The notes under the pieces: model-generated
Database searches by the model: none
The model's input: only the letters and a program-made list of their open reading frames with translations
What the model was told of the DNA's origin: nothing
Part shown: piece by piece, positions 17,430 through 26,335 of the stretch
How positions within the stretch are numbered: position 1 is the first letter of the stretch
How the letters are laid out: each line of letters begins with the position of its first letter
Assembly (NCBI RefSeq): GCF_050942215.1
Contig: NZ_CP192056.1
Span: 4,526,001 to 4,590,000 of the forward strand
Length of the DNA stretch: 64,000 nt
Direction of reading: 5' to 3'
Origin: Sphaerimonospora sp050942215
GTDB taxonomy: Bacteria > Actinomycetota > Actinomycetes > Streptosporangiales > Streptosporangiaceae
Position numbers and translations under genes: made by a program

Positions 17430-17996
17430 TTACCTTCCAACCCGGAGAGTTGTATTGATGAGCAGCCTCTGACTCCCGATCCTATCGCAGGCATCACCAA
17501 CTTTCTTCTGAAACCGAGGCCATCCGTCGCCATCCGGAATGACGAGATAGATGGACATGTGAAGTGCTTGACGATTGCGGACACGCCTGATACCTGCCCT
17601 CCTCCTACCGAGAACCTTAGCGACTTCGCGCGGGAGTTCGGGCACCTCAATTGGTGTTCTTACGCCCACCTCTCGTTCTTTATTATCCCAGGCCGTGTCA
17701 CAGACCGGAAGTGTGGTATTACCGGGGAGCGCAAGTTGCCAGACAGTCTGGTTGCCGCTGCTTTGCCGGCCGCTGATCGTTTCAATCCTTAGCGGTTCGC
17801 CAAGCTTCGCAAGGCGCAGGCCCTCACCAAGGTCAATAACCATCGGCCTCTTACTCCCATGAACTATTTGGTCGTGCCATCGTGGACGGATCATGATTGT
17901 TTGTTTCACGTTGGGAGATACTTGAAACGTCCGCCGTCGGAACTGATTTCCTTCTGTTACCCGGCTTGCCGGACCATCGCCAGATTGCTCAACCAT
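17430..17996 (-). CDS. hypothetical protein, weakly supported
   Basis: An open frame of up to 188 residues in a lower-GC region on the drmMI strand. The most protein-like part is RPRWHDQIVHGSKRPMVIDL, followed by GEPLRIETISGRQ, QTVWQLALPG and a basic stretch VLGRRRAGIRRVRNRQALHM. The start is uncertain: ATG at 17996, or an internal ATG at 17894. No family is recognised. A competing plus-strand frame at 17412-17792 looks less globular, but codon statistics do not settle which is real. If genuine, it is the fourth gene of a drmD-drmMI-small-gene series. Confidence 0.4.
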   Translation of the reverse strand: MVEQSGDGPASRVTEGNQFRRRTFQVSPNVKQTIMIRPRWHDQIVHGSKRPMVIDLGEGLRLAKLGEPLRIETISGRQSSGNQTVWQLALPGNTTLPVCDTAWDNKEREVGVRTPIEVPELPREVAKVLGRRRAGIRRVRNRQALHMSIYLVIPDGDGWPRFQKKVGDACDRIGSQRLLINTTLRVGR

Positions 17997-18199
17997 GCAG
18001 GTCCGCCTGGGGTTCTCGCCCTTTGACCTCCGGGAAGTTGATTGCCCTCGTCGAGGTTGGGCGTCCATGCGCCAGGGCGGGCGGAGATCACTCAAGGGCG
18101 AGATCGTGCGACTCACCACCCATGCCCGGCAACGCTTGGGGCGCGGCCACTTCCCCTGGAGAGGAAGGCCAGATGAGGCGCTCTCAAACTGCTCGCTGA

Positions 18200-18403
18200 T
18201 TACTCAAGTCCTCTGTCGACGCATCCGGGGCATGGTGTCCAGCCGTCGGCCTCGGCGTCCGCTGCGGGCATCCGCAGGACGTTATGCAGACGGTTACCCT
18301 GCCTTTCGGCACCACGCCGGCCAGCAAGCCACATAGGGCATTCCTCACCGGCGTGGTAGCGGTCGCTGCCCCTCGTGGTGATCACCAAGGAATGGTCTGG
18401 CAT
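18200..18403 (-). CDS. small putative zinc-binding protein downstream of drmMI
   Basis: 67 residues from the ATG at 18403, which is preceded by an excellent GGAGAGGAG. It contains YHAGEECPMWLAGRRGAERQ, then a histidine, and then WTPCPGCVDRG near the C-terminus. One cysteine upstream plus a CxxC pair, with nearby histidines, suggests a small zinc-binding fold. It lies 163 bp after drmMI on the same strand, and small Cys/His modules often travel with defence genes. The family is not identified; a DISARM accessory role is inferred only from position. Confidence 0.6.
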   Translation of the reverse strand: MPDHSLVITTRGSDRYHAGEECPMWLAGRRGAERQGNRLHNVLRMPAADAEADGWTPCPGCVDRGLE

Positions 18404-18566
18404 GCCTTCGCTCCTCTCCGGAGCGTCGGGCAGGGAAGGTAGGGCTATCCCTGCCTCGCTCACCGACGCTGCTGGCCATGCAGTCGCTTTGGGTCCGGCG
18501 GAACGCGTCGAAGCGCATCGGCCGTCACTCGAACTATGGCTGCTACTGAAACCAACCGCTACCGGT

Positions 18567-21500
18567 TCAGAACAGGCCGGGCGCGGCGACTTCGGGCTCC
18601 TTCGAGATGGAGGCGGGCTTGGCCGGCTTGGGCTTGGTGGGCTTTTTCTTCTTGTCGTGGAGGCCTTGAGCTACCTCTTCGGCGTAGCGGGCGTGGTTGA
18701 GCTCAAGGAGGAGGTCTACGAACTCGCGCTGGGCGAAGGGGCCGACCGTGTAGCGGGTCTCCCGGCCCGCGATTAGGTGGTGGCCATGGTCAAGCCGGTC
18801 GAGCAGGTCATCCCAGCCGTAGGCGCGGCAGGTCGCCTCGTCGATCTTTCGATGAATGCTGCGCAACTCGACGATGTCGTCGTCCTGGCACGATGGGTCG
18901 TTGACCAGGTTGTACGTCGCGGTCAGCCCTGACTGACGGGCAAGCATCACGCTCCGCCGGTAAATGTCGAGCCGCTCTCCCAGCTCGCGCATCTCCTCCG
19001 TCAACTCCGGCAGCGGCAGCGTCTCGAACACATCCGATGGCGTGTAGCGAACCCTTGTTTCAAGTGTCGACGCCCGAGTGAGCGTCCACCAGTAATGCGG
19101 CGCGCTCGACAGCAGGGCCAGCATCGCCGTGTCGTCCGTCGCGAACACAACCACCTGCTCGCTCATGACCTGCCCAGTGGGCACCATGACCGGCATCACG
19201 ACTTTGCTCACACGTGTCAGCGCGATGACTCGATCCAACCCCTCGATCGCTAGGTAAAGTTCAGGCCGCCTCCGCTCGTAGATCCACCATTTCTCGCGCG
19301 CGTTCTTGCTGAATTTGACCTTGAGCCGCTCTGGCTTCACCAACCGAAGTACGTGTTCGTACGGCTCCACATACGCCTTGGCCCTTTCCTCTGGCCAGTC
19401 AAAGAAGTTGATGATCCAGCGGCTTCCTGAACAGTCCGGGCGAGAGTTGAGGTCCTGACCGTTGACGTAGGAAAAGAGGACGTCTTTGATTCGTGGATCA
19501 CGCTCGATCAGCGCCTGCGCCGCCTCGGGCTCCATCGTGAAGCCCAGCCCAAGGACGTTCGTTCCCTGGAACGACTTTCCAGCGTTCCTTTCCAGGCGTT
19601 CCGGGTTTCCCGTTACCCGGGATGCGGGGTCCAGCGAAGGCGTAATGCCTTTGACTACAACGCCATCCGCGATCCGCTCAGCCTCGTCCCCAAGGCCAGC
19701 CATGCTTGTCCAGATGGCGCAGTATTCGAGGACGGCTGACCGAGACGGCCATGGCTTGCTCTTCACGGCCTGACGGATCATCGTTCCCTCATCGACGAGC
19801 TGGTCGAGGCTTACTTCGCGGGTGTCCCCTTGAGCCAGGGTGTTCGTCGCGATCAGGCCGGTCTGGCCACTCGCATTGAGAAGATCATGGGCTCGGAGCA
19901 CGAAGTAGGCGACCAGGTCGGCGCTACCACGGGCACCACGGCCGATCGCGCTCACCATGTATTCGCGGTAGGCCACGCCCAACGACCCGGTGAGCCGCTG
20001 GCCGCCCAGGAAGGGTGGATTGCCGATGATGGCGTCGAAGCCGGGGCCGCCGGACTGGGGTCGGACAAGGGTGTCGCCCGGCTCCCCCGAGGTCCCGCCG
20101 GTCGTCCCCTCGAAGACCTCGGGGAAGACCAAGGGCCAGTGGATGGGGTGGCGGTTGAAGGTGCCGGGGACCTGGTCGGTGGCCAGCCAATCCGTGCGGG
20201 ACTCCTCCGCTCTCGCCGTAACGCCGGGCTCACCTCTCACCACACCGCTGGCGAGGTGGGCGGCGCTCAGGGAGGCCCGGTCGAAACCGCGGAGCTTGCC
20301 TACCTCCGGAGCTGCCTCGGTGTCGCGAATCTTTCCCTGCTCCACCGCGTACTTCAGGGACGCCCCCACCAGCAGGTCGGCGAACAGCCGGGCCTGGCGG
20401 GTCTCGCTGTCGATTTCGGCGAGGATGCCGCGTTTCTCGTTCAGCGCGTCGACGCCGTCCTCATCCACCGAGATGTCGACAAGGCGCCGCCGCTTCTCGG
20501 CGGTACCGCGGACGAGCCGCTGAACGTCCTTGGTGAAGTCGAGTGCCGACTCCTCGAACAGCTTGCGTCCGCGCGACGGCACGAGGTGCATGTATTCGAG
20601 CTGCTCCAGCGAGGTGATGCCCAGCAGGGCGTCGCCGACCGTGAGTCGGTCGTCGACGAACGTGAACGGCCTGGTCGGGTCCATCGACACGAGCCAGAGC
20701 GACAGCTTGGCCATCTCCACGGCCATCGGGTTGATGTCCACCCCATAGAGACAGTGCTCGATGACCTGCCGCCGCGCCTCGATCACGACCGGGTCGGCGT
20801 CGGCGTCCGCCATACGCTCCTCGGACCCCTCCAGATAGGCGATCGCCTCCTCTCGGCCCTCCCGCGACCAGGCCTCGACCAACCGGTCCCCCAGATATCG
20901 CGCCGCCGCGACGAGGAAGGCCGCCGAGCCCATCGCGATGTCGGCGATCTTCAGACCGCGATGGCCGTCCCGGCCCAGGATCTCGGCCGAGGATCGCAGC
21001 CGCCACTGCGTCCTGTCGGCCGTCTGCAGCGGCCCGGGGGCGTAGACCAGCGGCTCAAGCGCGTTCTTGACCACATCTTCTGCCAGGAACTTCGGCGTGT
21101 AGTGCGTCCCGGTGTTCTTGCGCAGTGCCGACTCCGTGACGTACAGCGCGCCGGGCAGGATGACGACCGGCAGGCCGCGCAGGTCTTCGCGCAGCAGCCC
21201 GACGTACGGCAGCAGCCGCCCGGCCAGCTCGGCATCGCCGCGCGTGACGGCCAGCAGCCGCCGCGTGGCCTCCAGGCTGTCGGTCTCATCCAACGGCGCG
21301 AGCCGCTTGCGCAGCGCGGCGACGCTGCCGATGCCGGAGTCCTTGTACTTCTCCGCGAGCCTGCCGGCCAGAGCCTCCGTGTCGCCGCCGACCTCCCGAG
21401 ACAGCGACTCAAGGTCGAAGAGGTCGACCTCCTCCTCCCGGCCCGCCTTGCCGACCAGGCCGACGACGGTGTCGGCCGCGCGGAAGCCGTCGAACGACAG

Positions 21501-22742
21501 CAGGCCCTCGTAGACGTACCCGATCTGCTCGACGTCGAGCGAGCGGAAGCTGAGCGTGCGGCGTTCGCGGTTCTTCCCGGTGCCGACCTCGACGTACTGC
21601 ACGGCCCGCAGCATGTGCAGCACGGTCCGGTCGTCGATGGTCAGCGGCATCCAGGGGTGCGCGTCGGGGTCGAACAGCGACCCGTCGTGAGCGTGCATGG
21701 TCAGCCGCGGGTGCCGTACGCCGCTGTGCACGGCGCGGAACAGCGCGAGCAGGCGGTGCCATGCGGCGTGGCTGTTCTCGAGCTCCTCCTCGCTGCCGTC
21801 GATCGCGCGCCGCTCCAGCTCGGCGCACAGGCGCCCCGCCGAGTAGGCCGTGGCGTACACCTTGTTGTCGGACGGCAGCAGGCCGCGCTCCTCGGCGAAC
21901 AGCAGGAAGACGACGCGCATCATCACCGACACCGCGCCGCGGTAGACCTCGTGCGCCGTGACGTCACCCGGCACGCCGGCCCGGCCGATCGCGGCGACCA
22001 GCAGCTCCACGGCCTGGCGCACCTGGACGCCGAGGGCCTCGGTGATGTCCTCCTGGTTGTCCAGGCTGGCCTTGAGCAGCGCGGGCAGCCGCTGCGGCTC
22101 GGGGAACGCGAAGAACCGGTCGACGCCGAGCAGCGAGACGAAGGCGCGGAGCACGTCGCGCTCGGCCGCCTCCGGCCAGGGGATCGCGTCGAACACCGCC
22201 GTGGTGGTCACCCCGCCCTTCGGGGCCCAGACCAGCGTCCACCAGCGGCCGTCGGTGACCATGCCCAGCTCGACGCCGTGGTGGCGACAGAGCATGGCCA
22301 TCCGGTCGGCCGGCGTGGCGGCCCACGCCGACGACTTCACCCTGGCCGTCGGGTGGCCGCTGCTGACCATACCGAGCAGCCGCACGGTGTCGGGCTTGGG
22401 GGCGTGACCGGGCACGGCCAGCGCGAAGCTCGGCGTGAGCGTCGTGTCGTGCTCGGGCACCTCGATCGCCAGGTGGTCGAGGCTGCCGTCGATCGGCGCG
22501 ATGTGTACGGCGTCGCCCCAGCGCAGCAGCCCACGCAGCACGTGCTCGATCCAGGCGCGGCGGTCGCGGCCCTTCTGCCAGACGGCGTGGGCGAGACGGA
22601 GCCGTTCGAGCTGCTGCCTGTCGACCGCGTCCAGGGCCGGCCAGGTGGACCGCAGCACCGGGAGGCTGAGGAACGGCCCGGTCACCTCGACCAGACTCAG
22701 CCACCCCTGATGATCGAACTCTCGGCTGAACCTTCTCCTCAT
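18567..22742 (-). CDS. drmMI: DISARM class 1 adenine methyltransferase DrmMI
   Basis: 1391 residues, a large N6-adenine methylase resembling the type IIG/BREX PglX kind. The methylase core has SAM motif I IADIAMGSAAFLV near residue 604 (a GSA variant of the usual GSG) and catalytic motif IV as IIGNPPF near residue 905. FDWPEERAKAYVEPYEHVLR and WWTLTRASTLETRVRYTPSD mark the target-recognition side. The last ~30 residues are lysine/proline-rich. It should mark host DNA as self so that DISARM spares it. The ATG at 22742 overlaps the drmD stop (ATGA), so the two are translationally coupled; longer in-frame readings upstream would run inside drmD. Confidence 0.93.
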   Translation of the reverse strand: MRRRFSREFDHQGWLSLVEVTGPFLSLPVLRSTWPALDAVDRQQLERLRLAHAVWQKGRDRRAWIEHVLRGLLRWGDAVHIAPIDGSLDHLAIEVPEHDTTLTPSFALAVPGHAPKPDTVRLLGMVSSGHPTARVKSSAWAATPADRMAMLCRHHGVELGMVTDGRWWTLVWAPKGGVTTTAVFDAIPWPEAAERDVLRAFVSLLGVDRFFAFPEPQRLPALLKASLDNQEDITEALGVQVRQAVELLVAAIGRAGVPGDVTAHEVYRGAVSVMMRVVFLLFAEERGLLPSDNKVYATAYSAGRLCAELERRAIDGSEEELENSHAAWHRLLALFRAVHSGVRHPRLTMHAHDGSLFDPDAHPWMPLTIDDRTVLHMLRAVQYVEVGTGKNRERRTLSFRSLDVEQIGYVYEGLLSFDGFRAADTVVGLVGKAGREEEVDLFDLESLSREVGGDTEALAGRLAEKYKDSGIGSVAALRKRLAPLDETDSLEATRRLLAVTRGDAELAGRLLPYVGLLREDLRGLPVVILPGALYVTESALRKNTGTHYTPKFLAEDVVKNALEPLVYAPGPLQTADRTQWRLRSSAEILGRDGHRGLKIADIAMGSAAFLVAAARYLGDRLVEAWSREGREEAIAYLEGSEERMADADADPVVIEARRQVIEHCLYGVDINPMAVEMAKLSLWLVSMDPTRPFTFVDDRLTVGDALLGITSLEQLEYMHLVPSRGRKLFEESALDFTKDVQRLVRGTAEKRRRLVDISVDEDGVDALNEKRGILAEIDSETRQARLFADLLVGASLKYAVEQGKIRDTEAAPEVGKLRGFDRASLSAAHLASGVVRGEPGVTARAEESRTDWLATDQVPGTFNRHPIHWPLVFPEVFEGTTGGTSGEPGDTLVRPQSGGPGFDAIIGNPPFLGGQRLTGSLGVAYREYMVSAIGRGARGSADLVAYFVLRAHDLLNASGQTGLIATNTLAQGDTREVSLDQLVDEGTMIRQAVKSKPWPSRSAVLEYCAIWTSMAGLGDEAERIADGVVVKGITPSLDPASRVTGNPERLERNAGKSFQGTNVLGLGFTMEPEAAQALIERDPRIKDVLFSYVNGQDLNSRPDCSGSRWIINFFDWPEERAKAYVEPYEHVLRLVKPERLKVKFSKNAREKWWIYERRRPELYLAIEGLDRVIALTRVSKVVMPVMVPTGQVMSEQVVVFATDDTAMLALLSSAPHYWWTLTRASTLETRVRYTPSDVFETLPLPELTEEMRELGERLDIYRRSVMLARQSGLTATYNLVNDPSCQDDDIVELRSIHRKIDEATCRAYGWDDLLDRLDHGHHLIAGRETRYTVGPFAQREFVDLLLELNHARYAEEVAQGLHDKKKKPTKPKPAKPASISKEPEVAAPGLF

Positions 22743-25700
22743 CGGGTCGCCTCCCGCCTCGGCACGACGAAGACAACGGCCACCGGGAACCGGTGCGGCC
22801 GGGGGTCGCGGTAGCGCGCCGCGATCGCGGTGAGTTCCCGGTCGCGCTCCCGGCCGAGGCCGGCCAGGCGTTCCTCCCAGGATCTGCGGTCTCTGCGATA
22901 TTGCTCGCGCTCCTCCTTGGACACCGCCTCGTGCCGGCCGAACAGCGCGTCGCCCTGATCTCCCTCGGCGAGCTTGGCCCGCAGGGTGGCCTCGAACCGC
23001 TCCAGGCCGGCGACGACCCGGTCCTGCTCGGCCGCCATGCGCTGGGCGAGCTTGCGCTGCAACTGCTCGCGCTTCTGGTCCTTGCCGTCGATCCGCCAGT
23101 CGATGGACTGCAGGACCGAGTCGCCGATCTTCGGCCACGCCTCGGCGAGGCGGTGCCGTACCGGCTCGGACGCCGGCTTCCCCTGCGTGAGGGCGCGGTC
23201 GAGGATGCCGCCGAGCACGGTGAGGTTCTCCAGGCGGCGGAAGCGGCCGGTCTCGGGCACCCAGCCGCCCGCGTACAGCACCTCCTCGTGCAGCCGCACG
23301 CCGTCACCGCCGACCAGGACGAACCGGCAGAACGCGCCGACCAGCGTGGTCTCCAGCGCCGGGTCGTCGCCGACCACGGCGGTGACTCTGTACAGGCCGA
23401 TCTCCGCGTTGGAGACGGCGGCGCGCAGCAGCCGGGTGGACATGGCGACCAGCGGGTGACCCAGGTGGGCGAGCACGACGTCGTCACGCACCCGGCCCTC
23501 GGGGTCAAGCGTGGCCTCGGGGTCGAACGTCACCGGCCGCTGGCGCGGCTGCTCGTCCTTGGTGGCGGGCTTGGCCAGCAGGCCGGCCGCGGCCCGCGCC
23601 CACGACCCGGTGAGCGGCGGCACGTCCCACAGGCCCTCGGTGAGGTGCTTGTCGTCGAGGTGCGGCTTGAGCGGCTGCTGCCGGGCCAGCTCCAGCGCGG
23701 TGTCCACCACCCGTTTGACGTTGGCCGGGGTGATGCGCAGCTCGGCGACCGTGTCGTCGAGGTTGGCGCGCAGCCGCCGCACCTGCTCGCCGACGTTCGC
23801 CTCGGCCGGTACGGCGCCCGCGCCGCCTCCGGCACGCCCGGCCGTGGCCGCGCCCGTTGCCGAGCCGGCCTGCTCGACGTCGTAGTCGTCGATCTCGCCG
23901 AGCATCCGGCGTTGTACGGCCCGGGCCAGCACGGCGTTGACCGAGCCGAGGTCCTCCTCCATCTGCGCGACCTTGTTCGCGACCCGGGACAGGAACTCCA
24001 GGTCGGCCTCGTAGGAGTCGACGACGCCGTTCCAGCCGGTGCCGATGAAGTGGCGGATGTCCGGGGTGCGCTTCTGGCCCCAGCGGTCGATGCGGCCGAT
24101 CCGCTGCTCCAGCTTGTTCGGGTTGAACGGGATGTCGTAGTTGACCAGCCGGTGGCAGTGGTTCTGCAGGTCGATGCCCTCACTGGCGGCGTCGGTGGCG
24201 ACGAGGATCCGCACCGGATGCTCGGCCGGGTCCTTCTGGAAGGCCACCCGGAGCTGTTCACGCTCGATGGCCGACATGCCGCCGTGCAGTACGGCCAGGC
24301 GGTCCCCGCCGAGATCCTCCTGCCGCAGCAGCTCTACCAGCCACTTCTGCGTGGCGCGATATTCGGTGAACACCACGACCCGCTCGTTGGTCCAGTGCGT
24401 GCCATCAGGGCGGCAGACCGCCCGCAGATAGTCGATGAGCTGCCGGGCCTTGGCGTCGGGGGCCGACTCGTAGTCGCGGGCCCAGTCCCGCATCCGGTTC
24501 AGCAGCATGACCTCCTCGACGCCGGTGATGCCCTGCAGCGGCGTCGCCATGGAGATCGCGTCGTCCTCGGCCTCGGCGAGGGGCTCGTCGTCGAGGGTCG
24601 CGGTGTCGTCCCAGAAGTCGTCCAGCCACTCCTCGTCATCGTCATCATCCATGACGGGGACGGCGGTGGTCGGTACGGGCTCCCGTACGGTCTCCAGGTA
24701 GACGTCGAGGGTGTGCGCGAACGCGGCCGGACTGGAGAACAGGCGCTTCTTCAGCAGCAGCGTGACCAGGTCGGCGGCCTTGCGGCCCTTCGTGCCGGCG
24801 TTGAGCATGGCGCGGCGGGCCCGGGCGAACCGCTTCAGCACCTCGTGCACCTCGCGCTCGTCGGCCGGGTAGGCCACCGGGATCGCCCGGGCCTCCCGGT
24901 CGATGAACCGCTTGGTGCCGTCGGCGTTGACGATGTGCCGCTTGAGCCGGCGGACCACTGTCTCCTTCACCGCGGCCGCGTCCGGGTCGACGCCCCGGGC
25001 GAACCGCTGGTCGTCGAGGACCTCCAGCAGCGCCGTGAACGACGCCTGGTAGCCGTTGTGCGGGGTCGCCGACAGGAACAGCCGGTGGGTGAAGTGGGGG
25101 GCGAGACGTCGGATCAGCTTGGTCTGCTGGGAGTCGACGGCGTAGACCTGCTTGGGCGCGGACGGGGCCACGTGGTGCGCCTCATCGAGGATCAACAGGT
25201 CGAAGCGGCGCTCCACGGCGGCCGGGTCGAGGACCTCGTCGAGCAGCCGCTGGGCCTTCTGCCCGCGCAGCCACGGCAGGCTCACGATGCTGAGCGGGTA
25301 GACCGTGAACGGGTTGGCCGCGCTGCCGTGCGTACGGCGGACCAGCGCGCACCGCTCCGTGTCGATGATCGTGAAATCGAGGCCGAACTTCTCGGCCATC
25401 TCGTCCTTCCACTTGAGCGTAAGCCCGGCCGGACAGACAGTCATGATTTTTCGTGCCCTGTGGCGGAGAAGCAGCTCCTGGGCGACGAGTCCGGCTTCGA
25501 TGGTCTTGCCGAGGCCGACGTCGTCGGCGAGCAGGAGGTTCACCCTGGGTGCGTCGAGAGCCCGGGAGACCGGTTCGAGCTGGTAGTCCTCGATGGCCAC
25601 ACCCGAGCGATACGGCGCCTGCAACGTCTTCACATCCGCGCTGGTGACGGCCGACCAGCGGATGGCGTCGAGGAACGCGGCGAGCCACTCGGGCGAGTCG

Positions 25701-25927
25701 AACCCGTCAGGCGTCACCTCGGGCAGCGAACCGCTCGGCAGCACGCGGCGGCCCGGTTCGATCTCCCACACGACGTCGAGCGTGTCGCCGTACCTGCCGT
25801 CCTCCACGCTCTGCAGCGTGACCAATGTGCTTACGCCCGAGCCGTCGACGTCGCTCACCACCCAGCGCTGGCCGCGCACGGCGACCAGTTCCCCGATGGA
25901 CGGCTCCTGCGATGTCGTGATCGTCAC
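22739..25927 (-). CDS. drmD: DISARM class 1 SNF2-family helicase DrmD
   Basis: 1062 residues. A short SH3-like N-terminus (IGELVAVRGQRWVVSDVD) leads into a SNF2-type ATPase. Walker A is LLADDVGLGKTIEAGL near residue 136, the DEAH box LLILDEAHHVAP near 247, and SATPHNG follows. The C-lobe motifs are ATDAASEGIDLQNHCHRLVN and QRIGRIDRWGQ near residue 612, with an acidic insertion (DDDDDEEW) between the lobes. SNF2 helicase plus adenine methylase defines class 1 DISARM. The GTG at 25927 has GGGGAG upstream; longer starts to 25981 are possible. It is the first gene of the locus, with its promoter in 25928-26114. Confidence 0.93.
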   Translation of the reverse strand: MTITTSQEPSIGELVAVRGQRWVVSDVDGSGVSTLVTLQSVEDGRYGDTLDVVWEIEPGRRVLPSGSLPEVTPDGFDSPEWLAAFLDAIRWSAVTSADVKTLQAPYRSGVAIEDYQLEPVSRALDAPRVNLLLADDVGLGKTIEAGLVAQELLLRHRARKIMTVCPAGLTLKWKDEMAEKFGLDFTIIDTERCALVRRTHGSAANPFTVYPLSIVSLPWLRGQKAQRLLDEVLDPAAVERRFDLLILDEAHHVAPSAPKQVYAVDSQQTKLIRRLAPHFTHRLFLSATPHNGYQASFTALLEVLDDQRFARGVDPDAAAVKETVVRRLKRHIVNADGTKRFIDREARAIPVAYPADEREVHEVLKRFARARRAMLNAGTKGRKAADLVTLLLKKRLFSSPAAFAHTLDVYLETVREPVPTTAVPVMDDDDDEEWLDDFWDDTATLDDEPLAEAEDDAISMATPLQGITGVEEVMLLNRMRDWARDYESAPDAKARQLIDYLRAVCRPDGTHWTNERVVVFTEYRATQKWLVELLRQEDLGGDRLAVLHGGMSAIEREQLRVAFQKDPAEHPVRILVATDAASEGIDLQNHCHRLVNYDIPFNPNKLEQRIGRIDRWGQKRTPDIRHFIGTGWNGVVDSYEADLEFLSRVANKVAQMEEDLGSVNAVLARAVQRRMLGEIDDYDVEQAGSATGAATAGRAGGGAGAVPAEANVGEQVRRLRANLDDTVAELRITPANVKRVVDTALELARQQPLKPHLDDKHLTEGLWDVPPLTGSWARAAAGLLAKPATKDEQPRQRPVTFDPEATLDPEGRVRDDVVLAHLGHPLVAMSTRLLRAAVSNAEIGLYRVTAVVGDDPALETTLVGAFCRFVLVGGDGVRLHEEVLYAGGWVPETGRFRRLENLTVLGGILDRALTQGKPASEPVRHRLAEAWPKIGDSVLQSIDWRIDGKDQKREQLQRKLAQRMAAEQDRVVAGLERFEATLRAKLAEGDQGDALFGRHEAVSKEEREQYRRDRRSWEERLAGLGRERDRELTAIAARYRDPRPHRFPVAVVFVVPRREATR

Positions 25928-26114
25928 AGTCCACTCCCCGCCGACGCCCTTGCCGGCATTCGCTGAGCTCCGCTCCACCAAGACACAGTAAGGGCATCTT
26001 CATAACGACCGGTGGAGAACTGTCCAGGTTCGCCACCCCGAAGATCCCTCCCGGATGCACGCGGTGGAATTTACGGTAGACACGGCCAATTGTCCATGTG
26101 AGTGTGATTTGCAT

Positions 26115-26335
26115 TCACGAACGAAATCGCCCTAAACCACAAGGACATGCTCCCGTGTACAGCCGGTCGAGGTCGACGAGCTCGACATCGGGGCGCCTGT
26201 CGGCAAGATGAGCGAGGTCGGCGGAGAACACCGAAGCGGCGACAACGTCAGGAGTGGCCGGGTTCGCTCCATCACGGTCGGGATCGGACAGCCTCAGGAG
26301 AGGGCAGGCCGGCCACAGGCGGCCTGCTCGGGGAG
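26115..26335 (-). pseudogene. possible C-terminal remnant of an ATPase-like gene
   Basis: Directly after the hutI stop, the minus strand carries an open tail with VVAASVFSADLAHLADRRPD followed by VELVDLDRLYTGACP and a stop at 26115. The motif looks like the last strand-helix of archaeal-type (DUF234-like) ATPases, but there is no ATPase domain upstream, only hutI in another frame. I read it as a leftover fragment at the DISARM border. It may be chance coding potential. Confidence 0.3.

Noticed and set aside
17412..17792. A plus-strand gene downstream of the HsdR-N-like gene
   Set aside because: It overlaps the slightly better minus-strand candidate, lacks a ribosome site and shows no recognisable motif; kept only as an alternative reading.
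11208..25927. BREX instead of DISARM (PglX-like methylase)
   Set aside because: No PglZ phosphatase, BrxC ATPase or BrxL is present, whereas the DUF1998 protein, its partner helicase, the PLD protein and SNF2 helicase fit DISARM class 1.
22793..25966. Long plus-strand frame opposite drmD
   Set aside because: Shadow of the SNF2 helicase gene; no recognisable protein features.
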